Shown: piece by piece, positions 8,858-15,724 of the stretch
Layout of the letters: each line of letters begins with the position of its first letter
Position numbering within the stretch: the stretch's first letter is position 1
DNA from: Planktomarina sp.
Lineage (GTDB): Bacteria > Pseudomonadota > Alphaproteobacteria > Rhodobacterales > Rhodobacteraceae
Assembly (NCBI GenBank): GCA_020630015.1
Contig: JAHDCF010000002.1
Location: forward strand, 75,505-139,504
Length of the DNA: 64,000 bases
Direction: 5' to 3'
Program-made: the position numbers and the translations under genes
The notes under the pieces: model-generated
Told to the model about the DNA's origin: nothing
What the model saw: the letters and a program-made list of their open reading frames with translations, nothing else
The model's database searches: none

Positions 8858-9312
8858 TGCGAAACCTTCAAGTCTTTTTCGAAATAGAGCAAGCATTCAT
8901 CCCCGCCGCCAAACGGTTGGCAAGCAACATATCCATGTTGGCGGTAAAGGGCGACCGCCGCTTGCAACTTTTCACCTGTTTTGAGCGTGAGTTTCGAAAA
9001 CCCCAGATCCTTCGCCGTTTGTTCGGCAGCTTTTATCAACGCCAACCCGATGCCACGACCCTGCATCTGGGGAACTGTGAAAAGCCTGTTCATAACAGCG
9101 GTTGAAGATGTCGTGACAACGGCCACACACCCAACCGGAGTTTCGTTTTCGCGGGCAACAAGAAAGACCGTATCTGTTGCATCCAGCACATCGGCCGAAG
9201 GTGCCGCGCATTGCGCGGGGGTATAGACCGCGTGCAGTGCCCGATCACACCCTTGGATCAGTTCCAATGCCTCTGGCGTTGTCGCGCTTTCAGGTGCGAT
9301 GGTCAGGGTCAT
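8854..9312 (-). CDS. GNAT-family N-acetyltransferase (second of two in the cobW-cobN run)
   Basis: 152 residues. NRLFTVPQMQGRGIGLALI is the acetyl-CoA-binding loop (Q-x-x-G-x-G form) and LYRQHGYVACQPF the C-terminal GNAT motif. The start at 9312 overlaps the cobW stop as ATGA, and its stop overlaps the next GNAT gene as ATGA, so all four genes of the run are physically coupled. The two GNAT proteins share the fold but differ greatly in sequence, so a recent tandem duplication is not obvious. Substrate unknown. Confidence 0.85.
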   Translation of the reverse strand: MTLTIAPESATTPEALELIQGCDRALHAVYTPAQCAAPSADVLDATDTVFLVARENETPVGCVAVVTTSSTAVMNRLFTVPQMQGRGIGLALIKAAEQTAKDLGFSKLTLKTGEKLQAAVALYRQHGYVACQPFGGGDECLLYFEKDLKVSQ

Positions 9313-10376
9313 GCGGTCAGCGCGGCCTCAATCGCCATTCGGTCAAGGCCAGCTTGCCCAATGACGACCAGGCGCGTGGTGCGGGGTTGGTCACCAAACG
9401 GTTGATCAAAATAAGTGTCAACGCGTGGCCCGACGGCCTGCAACGTCAGGCGCATTGGTTTGCCTTCGATGGCGGCAAAACCTTTGAGGCGCAAAATATC
9501 ATGCGTACGGATCACATCCGCCACTTGTTCGGCAAAAGATGCCGCATCAGCGACCTCGCCCATGTTCACAACGAAGCTTTCGAAATCATCATGGTCGTGA
9601 TCATGGTGGTGGTGATCGTGATCATCGTGATCGTCGTCGTCATGGTGATGATGGTGATGCACTTCGTGACGGGCGGACAGATCGTTTTCGGCCCCGATGC
9701 CTTGGCCCAACAATACATCCACCGGCAATTTGCCCATGGATGTCTTGACCACCTGAACCCCATCGCGGCTGTCATCGCGCAAATCTTTGACCAATGTCTC
9801 AGCTTCCGCATCTTCCAACAAATCGGTTTTGTTGACCACGATCATATCGGCACAGGCGACTTGATCTTCGAACAATTCACTTAATGGGGTTTCGTGATCT
9901 AAATTCTCATCCAGCTTGCGTTGGGCATCAACCGCTTCAACTGAATGGGCGAAACGCCCCTCCGAAACGGCTTTGCCGTCCACAACCGTGACCACACCAT
10001 CAACCGTAACCTGAGTAGAGATGCCGGGCCAGTTAAATGCGCGCACCAAAGGTTGCGGCAGTGCAAGGCCAGAGGTTTCAATCACGATGTGATCTGGCTT
10101 TTCCTCTCGTGCCAACAGTTTTTCCATGGTGGGGATGAAGTCATCGGCAACGGTGCAACAAATACAACCGTTGGACAGTTCCATCACGTCCTCTTCTTTG
10201 CAGGTTTCATCCCCGCAGCCTTTCAAAATGTCACCATCCACGCCCAAATCGCCAAATTCATTGATGATCAGCGCGATACGACGACCATCCGCATTTTGCA
10301 GCATGTTGCGGATCAGCGTTGTCTTTCCAGCGCCGAGAAAGCCTGTGATGATCGTGGCGGGGGTTTTAGCAGCCAT
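9309..10376 (-). CDS. cobW: CobW-type G3E GTPase metallochaperone
   Basis: 355 residues. G3E-family GTPase thought to supply Co2+ to the aerobic chelatase. Walker A GFLGAGKTT is at residues 12-20, the metal-binding CICC motif sits in LSNGCICCTVADD, and NKTD near residue 180 is the guanine-specificity motif. A His/Asp-rich loop at about residues 239-265 (six consecutive His, then alternating Asp and His) precedes the C-terminal CobW domain. AAGGAATC upstream of the ATG at 10376 supports the start. It heads the coupled run with the GNAT genes and cobN and diverges from the DUF1636 gene across 68 bases. Confidence 0.95.
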   Translation of the reverse strand: MAAKTPATIITGFLGAGKTTLIRNMLQNADGRRIALIINEFGDLGVDGDILKGCGDETCKEEDVMELSNGCICCTVADDFIPTMEKLLAREEKPDHIVIETSGLALPQPLVRAFNWPGISTQVTVDGVVTVVDGKAVSEGRFAHSVEAVDAQRKLDENLDHETPLSELFEDQVACADMIVVNKTDLLEDAEAETLVKDLRDDSRDGVQVVKTSMGKLPVDVLLGQGIGAENDLSARHEVHHHHHHDDDDHDDHDHHHHDHDHDDFESFVVNMGEVADAASFAEQVADVIRTHDILRLKGFAAIEGKPMRLTLQAVGPRVDTYFDQPFGDQPRTTRLVVIGQAGLDRMAIEAALTA

Positions 10377-10444
10377 GGTAAGATTCCTTGTGATCGCGAC
10401 ACGCCCGTATTAGGGCGAAACCTGAAGGTACAAAAGAGGGCAAT
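10377..10444. promoter_or_regulatory. Short divergent promoter region cobW / DUF1636
   Basis: Both the cobW run and the DUF1636 gene must start from these 68 bases. No cobalamin riboswitch fits or is visible. No confident promoter motif could be assigned. Confidence 0.35.
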
Positions 10445-10795
10445 GTGACCAACCGTCTTGTTATATGCGACACCTGCGCCAAGTTGGGCGACACCGCCAA
10501 AGGCCCGCAGTGGGCCGAGGCGCTAAAAGCGCAAATCGCAGACCAAGATATCCCGTTTGAGGTGACGACAACATCTTGCATGAACATGTGTGCGCAACCC
10601 ACGTCCTTTGCCCTGCAGGCCCCTGACAAGGCGACCTATCTGTTTGCCAATGCAAACCCGGATACCGATTCCGATGATCTTCTTTCCCTTCTTCGGCTTT
10701 ATGCACAAAGCAAAGATGGTTGGATTACAGACGCCCGATCCATCGGGCGCCTGAGGGGGTGTTTGGTGGGGCGCGTACCCGGTTTAAAAACCTGA
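10445..10795 (+). CDS. DUF1636 metal-binding (ferredoxin-like) protein, first copy
   Basis: 116 residues beginning at a GTG preceded by AGAGGG. The N-terminal CDTC near residues 9-12 and a second cluster SCMNMCAQP around residue 45 give the Cys pattern of DUF1636, thought to be a thioredoxin-like ferredoxin fold binding a metal or Fe-S cluster. It diverges from cobW, and a paralogue with the same pattern is in the cobC-cobD operon at 24524-24898. The pairing with cobalamin genes suggests a role in redox or cobalt handling there, but no function is established. A GC-rich hairpin (GCCCGAT..ATCGGGC at about 10732-10747) lies inside the last part of the gene. Confidence 0.8.
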   Translation: MTNRLVICDTCAKLGDTAKGPQWAEALKAQIADQDIPFEVTTTSCMNMCAQPTSFALQAPDKATYLFANANPDTDSDDLLSLLRLYAQSKDGWITDARSIGRLRGCLVGRVPGLKT

Positions 10796-10834
10796 CTGGA
10801 CGCCGCCAAAAATCCCCCGGGGAATAGGTTCAGA

Positions 10835-12658
10835 TCAAAGATCAAAAAAGATATCGTTGACCAAGTCTTCGGCGGTGACACTTTCGTCATCGACCACGTC
10901 GATCAGTTTTAGAGATCGACCATCACCAAGCAACAAAACCGCATCTTCGCCGTCGATGCTGATCTCTCCTGTCAGGAATTCTTTGAAATCCGGATCATTC
11001 GCTTCGCCTGTTGATCCCACGACATCGACCCAAATTTCATCTTGGCCGATATCGAAGTTTTCAACCTCGGTCACCCCGTCACTGAACCCACCGGTTCCCG
11101 TGGTATCATGGGCCACATTGATCAACGTTTTATCCGCATCCGCAACAATGGTGTTGTTCCCGCCCCCAAGATAAATGTCGTCGAACCCGCCGGTGGATTG
11201 GATCAAATCATCGCCCGATCCATCGCTGAAACTGTTGTCGCCGGAACCACCCGACAAAGTGTTATTTCCAGCTTGGGCATAAAGGTTATCGTGCCCACCT
11301 TTGCCAAACAGCTTGTCATCGCCCAAGCCGCCGATAATCTCATCATCGCCCTTGCCGCCGAACAGGCGATCGGCCCCTGTGCCACCGTCAATGGTATCGT
11401 GGCCTTTACCGCCCCGGATCAAGTCGCGCCCGTGGCCACCTTCAAGATAGTCATTCCCGCGCCCGCCAAACACGCTGTCGCGACCATGGCTGCCTTCGAC
11501 ACCGTCATCGCCGTCGCCGCCAACAATTTTATCGCGGCCATTACCGCCCGAAAGATAATCATCGCCTTTGCCGCCAAACAAACGGTCGCGGCCTTCACCG
11601 CCGTACAGATCGTCTTGGCCTTTGCCTCCGAAAACCTTATCGTTCCCGTCCCAGCCGTAAAGCTCATGGTCATTTCCTTGACCGCCATAAAGCGTATCAT
11701 TTCCGGACCAGCCATACAGCGCATCACTGCCGTTTCCGCCGCGCAAGACATCATCCCCAAGCCAGCTTTCAAGGTAATCGTCACCCCCATGACCGATCAG
11801 GGTGTCATCGCCGGATTGGGCGAAAAATTCGTTATCATCCGCATCGCCTTGGAACACGTCATCCGTGATGGGCGTATCTTCAATCACTTCGACTTCGGGT
11901 TGCGCGGCTTGGATGGTTTCAAACTCCTCCGCCGAAAAAACGATACGGCCAATTTCAACCGTCGGCGGGTTGCCGGGTTCCACAACTTCATAATAATCAA
12001 TGGAACGCGATCCGTCTGGCAGCACGTCTGCCCATGTGCTGCGCGGCATGTAATTTTCGGCAATGTCGATATCATCTGATACGGCATCAAAGAAAGGTTG
12101 TCCGTTCACGTATTCTGAGGGTCCATACCCTTGGTCGATGATTAAATTTTCAATACCGAGGTTTGGCTGATCAAAATCAAATTGTGCACCTTCTTCCAAA
12201 ACCTCGCCGGTTTCTGACAAAACCGTGCCGGTGGGGCCGTCCTCTTTAAAGGTGTCCAGCAAATAGACACTGCCATCTGTGGCCACAAAGATATCGGTAA
12301 ATGGTGCAACCTCGGTCAAGCTGATTTGGAATTGAACTTCAATGCCATCATCGCTGACTTGATGCATGACCAAAAAATCGCGAACGTCTGGGTCTGTTCC
12401 GCTGTTTGGGTCACTGTATGTTGTGGCGATTTGAGAATTGGTTGGCAGGGTGGTGCCAAGTCGCCCCGGAACCACGGGGATGGGATCGGCAAACGCGGCC
12501 CCATCTTCCGTCACAACGCCAAACTGAAAGTCCGTGGCAAGGCCAGCGTTCCCATCAGAGAACAGAAGCAACGTTCCATCGCCCGTAAAAACGGGGCTGA
12601 AGCCGCGATCATTTTCCGTTTCTGGAACATAAGTCGTAATGGGAATAATCTGTGGCAT
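10835..12658 (-). CDS. RTX (hemolysin-type calcium-binding repeat) secreted protein
   Basis: 607 residues in three parts. Residues 1-275 are an acidic, beta-rich domain I cannot assign. Residues about 276-500 are some two dozen GGxGxDxLx nonapeptides that form a Ca2+-bound parallel beta-roll (for example YGGQGNDHE, FGGKGDDYL). Residues 500-607 form a tail ending in DLVNDIFFDL, the kind of acidic-hydrophobic C-terminus used as a type I secretion signal. There is no Sec signal peptide, consistent with one-step type I export. AGAAGGA precedes the ATG. No ABC exporter or membrane fusion protein is nearby, so a distant transporter must be used. A long antisense frame across the repeats is a by-product of repeat codon bias. 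Confidence 0.85.
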   Translation of the reverse strand: MPQIIPITTYVPETENDRGFSPVFTGDGTLLLFSDGNAGLATDFQFGVVTEDGAAFADPIPVVPGRLGTTLPTNSQIATTYSDPNSGTDPDVRDFLVMHQVSDDGIEVQFQISLTEVAPFTDIFVATDGSVYLLDTFKEDGPTGTVLSETGEVLEEGAQFDFDQPNLGIENLIIDQGYGPSEYVNGQPFFDAVSDDIDIAENYMPRSTWADVLPDGSRSIDYYEVVEPGNPPTVEIGRIVFSAEEFETIQAAQPEVEVIEDTPITDDVFQGDADDNEFFAQSGDDTLIGHGGDDYLESWLGDDVLRGGNGSDALYGWSGNDTLYGGQGNDHELYGWDGNDKVFGGKGQDDLYGGEGRDRLFGGKGDDYLSGGNGRDKIVGGDGDDGVEGSHGRDSVFGGRGNDYLEGGHGRDLIRGGKGHDTIDGGTGADRLFGGKGDDEIIGGLGDDKLFGKGGHDNLYAQAGNNTLSGGSGDNSFSDGSGDDLIQSTGGFDDIYLGGGNNTIVADADKTLINVAHDTTGTGGFSDGVTEVENFDIGQDEIWVDVVGSTGEANDPDFKEFLTGEISIDGEDAVLLLGDGRSLKLIDVVDDESVTAEDLVNDIFFDL

Positions 12659-12730
12659 GAGAAAATCCTTCTAAGAATTTCCCAAGCCTATTCTCGCCGC
12701 CTGAATGTTCAAAACTTAGTTTAAAGTTGT

Positions 12731-12762
12731 GTAAAATCCGGCGAGTTATCGCCGAATTTTAC
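12731..12762 (-). terminator. Rho-independent-type hairpin after cbtA
   Basis: GTAAAATCCGGCGA, a GTTA loop, then TCGCCGAATTTTAC: a 14-bp stem with one mismatch, GC core and A/T flanks, directly downstream of the cbtA stop and upstream of the RTX gene. It can act in either orientation. Confidence 0.75.
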
Positions 12763-12771
12763 AGCTTTAGG

Positions 12772-13446
12772 TTACGCTTTCGCCAAGAAATAGGCGACAA
12801 AGAACCCAAGCGTGGCCCACCCGGCGGCGGCAGTGCCCAGCGACAGTGTCACAAATTCCGCTGACAATTCTGGGGGTGCCACACCGAAATAGGTGTCCAA
12901 GTGTGGTGCGCCCATCAGTTGTGGGATCAAGATCGCGATCACACCGGCCAAAGGGACAAACCGTTTGCCAAATGCAATCAGGGCCAATCCGATTGCGGTG
13001 CTGAGGATTGTCATGATCCACCAAAACTGGCGTGGCCCAATTTCGGCTGCAGGTGTCCCGGGCAGTTCTGGTGGCAGACCTATTGCCGGGGCCAATTGAA
13101 CGGCGACAAAGCCGCAGATCCCCCAGATCAAACCTTGTTTGGGGGTGGTCGCGATGCCCTTTAACGCGGCAAAGGAAATCATTGCCGCCAACAGCAGACC
13201 ATAACCGGTATAGGTAATGACGTTAAACGCCACGGTCATGGAATGGCGGGCCCATTCGCCGCCCAATCCCGGCGCGCCACGATCGCTTTCGGGGATGCCA
13301 TCGGTGCCGAAATGCACCCGTGCGCCCGTTTCATAAAGTTCGCCTTCCAGCAAAGCCGGAATGACAAACACGAATTGCAGCGCGGCTGCGATCAGCCCCG
13401 CTGCAAGCCCAGCGAACACCGCGCTGGTCAACAGATTTTTGGTCAT
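12772..13446 (-). CDS. cbtA: Cobalt transporter subunit CbtA
   Basis: 224 residues with about five or six hydrophobic segments: the N-terminus (LLTSAVFAGLAAGLIAAAL), a second near GYGLLLAAMISFAAL, a third near LIWGICGFVAVQLAPAIGL, one near ILSTAIGLALIAFG and a C-terminal one. The sequence APAIGLPPELPG and the overall pattern match CbtA (TIGR02458), predicted from B12 regulon studies to transport cobalt together with CbtB. The ATG at 13446 is one base after the cbtB stop; longer upstream starts would overlap cbtB wholly and are rejected. Expression is expected to be repressed by cobalamin through the riboswitch at 13664-13858. Confidence 0.92.
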   Translation of the reverse strand: MTKNLLTSAVFAGLAAGLIAAALQFVFVIPALLEGELYETGARVHFGTDGIPESDRGAPGLGGEWARHSMTVAFNVITYTGYGLLLAAMISFAALKGIATTPKQGLIWGICGFVAVQLAPAIGLPPELPGTPAAEIGPRQFWWIMTILSTAIGLALIAFGKRFVPLAGVIAILIPQLMGAPHLDTYFGVAPPELSAEFVTLSLGTAAAGWATLGFFVAYFLAKA

Positions 13447-13447
13447 A

Positions 13448-13618
13448 TCAGTGGCAGGGGAATGCCATTGCGTGACGCTGATCGTGGGCGGCGTCATGCA
13501 AAACAGTGGCTTGTGCCCAGCCAGAAACAAACAAAAGGCCAAGGCCCAATGCGAATACCAATGCGATGCCAGATGCGGCAGGAACGGCCACTGCAGTGGT
13601 TTGTGTTTGAGTCGTCAT
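13448..13618 (-). CDS. cbtB: Cobalt transporter subunit CbtB
   Basis: 56 residues, found by reading the gap upstream of cbtA. One transmembrane segment (GIALVFALGLGLLF) is followed by a His-rich tail with HDAAHDQRHAMAFPCH at the very C-terminus, the signature of CbtB and a likely Co2+-binding site. AAGGAG precedes the ATG at 13618. The stop is one base from the cbtA start, so the two are coupled. Confidence 0.92.
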   Translation of the reverse strand: MTTQTQTTAVAVPAASGIALVFALGLGLLFVSGWAQATVLHDAAHDQRHAMAFPCH

Positions 13619-13663
13619 GTCAATCTCCTTGCCCTGTCACACCCGACAGGGGATTTGGTTTCT

Positions 13664-13858
13664 TTCACGTTGGGCCGGTCTCCTGGCTTGCGGTGTCAGG
13701 GGGTGTGGCCTTCCCGGGTTTCCCCAGTGGCATGTCACAAACCCAAACCGCATACAGTCGCGGGGGCGGCTTTGGCATAAGGCCCCTGATTGGGTCACCC
13801 GCACCAAATTCCCGATTATACCCGTGCCAGCTTTGCTGACTTGGGCACCAAACGTTCC
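13664..13858 (-). promoter_or_regulatory. Cobalamin riboswitch controlling cbtB-cbtA
   Basis: On the minus strand, in order: GTTTGGTGCC near the 5' edge, GGGAATTTGGTG, GCCGCCCCCGCGACTGTA, GCCACTGGGG, and the B12 box GCCAGGAGACCGGCC at about 13673-13688. The order and spacing match the AdoCbl riboswitch consensus (Rfam RF00174). Outer AACGTT..AACGTG flanks could close the first helix. It ends about 45 bases before the cbtB start, so cobalamin binding is expected to block translation or cause termination. No T-tract terminator is evident, which favours translational control. Confidence 0.93.
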
Positions 13859-14043
13859 CCTTCGTGACTTGATGCGGGCCATCCGTCAAGACAATTTGCG
13901 ACAGCCACCGGAGCGAAACCGATGGGAATGTAAAGAAATTACTTTGATTGTTGACCCACAGACAACAATGCAACCTATGGTTTTGCCGGTTGAAAATCTC
14001 ATGTTAACCATTGATGGGGACGATTCTTTTTGGGTGAATTTTA
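13859..14043. other. Divergent intergenic region between the riboswitch and the RTX-like gene
   Basis: Together with the riboswitch this is a gap of over 400 bases without a gene. It should hold the promoter of the riboswitch transcript (TTGACGG on the minus strand near 13890 is a possible -35) and of the plus-strand RTX-like gene (TTGACC near 13951 with CTATGG 18 bases later). Both are weak guesses. Confidence 0.3.
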
Positions 14044-15609
14044 ATGGACTTTGCACTTATTTTTGTACTTTTGGGATTGGCGGCGCTGTTTGGTGACAGC
14101 GACGATGGCGGTCAAACGACCGCAGGTGCGGATGGATCCGGGGATGACCAATTCGATGATCGAACCATTGGGACATCTGATGGTGACTTGATCACAGGAA
14201 CTGCGCAAGCCGACACTGTTTTGGGTGAAGGTGGGGCGGACACACTTGTATTGAATAATGGGGATGACGCCGCCTTGGGTGGGTCGGGGGACGACCGGAT
14301 TTTTGGCGGTGCCGGGAATGACGTGATCGGACCTGAAAGTGGTGCCGATTCAGTTTTTGGCGGGGCTGGGGATGACCTTGTGTTTCAAACGCTGGTTGAT
14401 GACAACAATCAGTTCTTATCCTTTGTCTCGACCGGGGATGATTTCATCAGAGGCGGTGCAGGTGATGATGCCTTATTCGATGGCATTGGGGCTGACTCGG
14501 TTTATGGTGATGCTGGCGATGACTTCATTGGGGCGCTTGAGGTTTCTGGCGATACCCCCAACGAAGACAGGCTTTTCGGCGGCCACGGGAATGATACACT
14601 GGTGGGCGACGCCGGTGACACAATGAAAGGTGGCAGTGGCGCAGATGTCTTTGAGAATGGGATATCCAACAATCAAGGTCCCATCTTCATTGAAGATTTC
14701 AATTCGGTGCAAGGGGATCAGCTTGTGCTTTATGCCTCGACCGGCACGCCAAGTTCGATCACCCAAACCATTCAGTCAGGTGGCAGCATTTGGGGGGAAC
14801 CAGCCATCGAAGTTAGACTTGATGGAGAATTGCTTGCCATTGTGAACACCACAACGCCCCTGACAATCAGCGATCTTTCTGTCCACGATGCGAACGGTAA
14901 CAATATCGCCTCCCCTGACATGTTTGATGCTTTGACACTGAATGGATCTTCAGAGGCGGATATCTTAGCAGGCACGGATGACAGCGAAGTCATTCTTGGC
15001 AACTTTGGCAATGACCAAATTTTTGGCATCAATGGTGCCGACACAATTCGCGGGGGTTGGGGGGATGACACCGTGGCGGGTGGCGATGGAAATGATCGTA
15101 TATTCTTAGACAGCGGTGATGATGTCGTTGATTCCACGGGTGATGGCGATGACTTTATCCGCGGTGGCGCGGGGGAAGATACAATCATTGATTCCAACGG
15201 CTCAGACACAATTTATGGGGATCTTGATCGCGACTTCATTGATGTCACTGGCAATCTTTACGACACCGGGAATGATTTGGTTTATGGCGGGTTTTCGGCT
15301 GATACCATCGTGTTTGAGGCCGGTGATACTGTGACCGGGGGTCATGGGGCAGATCGGTTTGAAGTGGAGTTTGAAGCAGGCGGTCCTGATATTGCCGTGG
15401 TGACAGATTTCAACGCCCAAGGCACGGATACGCTGGTGATCAAAGCCAACTCAAGCTATTCGCCAGCCAACGTCGACGTGCGGGTTGAGCCTGAGGGCGT
15501 CTATGTCAGCCTTGGCGGTGAGGATTTGGTTCTGCTTGAAGGCCTGTCGGCATTGCCACCCTCTCAGATTGAATATGTATTCGAAGATCCCCCAGACCCT
15601 TGGGCATAA
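14044..15609 (+). CDS. RTX-like calcium-binding repeat protein with N-terminal hydrophobic segment and duplicated module
   Basis: 521 residues. The N-terminus has a short hydrophobic segment (FALIFVLLGLAALFG) followed by an acidic linker, unlike the other RTX protein here. Two similar modules follow: module 1 (about residues 40-290) with nonapeptides such as FGGAGNDVI and FGGAGDDLV and a beta-rich end around DQLVLYAST; module 2 (about 300-515) with IRGGWGDDTV, IRGGAGEDTI and an end around DTLVIKANS. The modules align block for block, pointing to an internal duplication. No type I signal of the usual kind is at the C-terminus (FEDPPDPWA). It may be anchored by the N-terminal segment or be secreted; this cannot be decided. 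Function unknown. Confidence 0.8.
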   Translation: MDFALIFVLLGLAALFGDSDDGGQTTAGADGSGDDQFDDRTIGTSDGDLITGTAQADTVLGEGGADTLVLNNGDDAALGGSGDDRIFGGAGNDVIGPESGADSVFGGAGDDLVFQTLVDDNNQFLSFVSTGDDFIRGGAGDDALFDGIGADSVYGDAGDDFIGALEVSGDTPNEDRLFGGHGNDTLVGDAGDTMKGGSGADVFENGISNNQGPIFIEDFNSVQGDQLVLYASTGTPSSITQTIQSGGSIWGEPAIEVRLDGELLAIVNTTTPLTISDLSVHDANGNNIASPDMFDALTLNGSSEADILAGTDDSEVILGNFGNDQIFGINGADTIRGGWGDDTVAGGDGNDRIFLDSGDDVVDSTGDGDDFIRGGAGEDTIIDSNGSDTIYGDLDRDFIDVTGNLYDTGNDLVYGGFSADTIVFEAGDTVTGGHGADRFEVEFEAGGPDIAVVTDFNAQGTDTLVIKANSSYSPANVDVRVEPEGVYVSLGGEDLVLLEGLSALPPSQIEYVFEDPPDPWA

Positions 15610-15724
15610 AGTCCATATCTTGTGGATAAGTCGGCCAAAGGCGCTGTATCCTGTGTGTTCCCGTTGACTCAGGGCCCTTGAACCCGCCAGACTGTCGGAA
15701 AGTCAGAATCAAACGGGCGGCACG

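Noticed and set aside
9597-9663. Low-complexity CATGATG-type repeat
   Set aside because: It is the codon pattern of the His/Asp-rich loop in CobW, not a separate element.
11210-11830. Repeat array that might be mistaken for CRISPR
   Set aside because: Period is 27 bases in a coding frame matching RTX nonapeptides; units are not identical and there are no unique spacers.
11042-12079. Long plus-strand frame of 345 codons
   Set aside because: Lies antisense to the RTX nonapeptide repeats; the repetitive Ala/Ile/Val composition is the mirror of GGxGxD codons, with no start context or homology.
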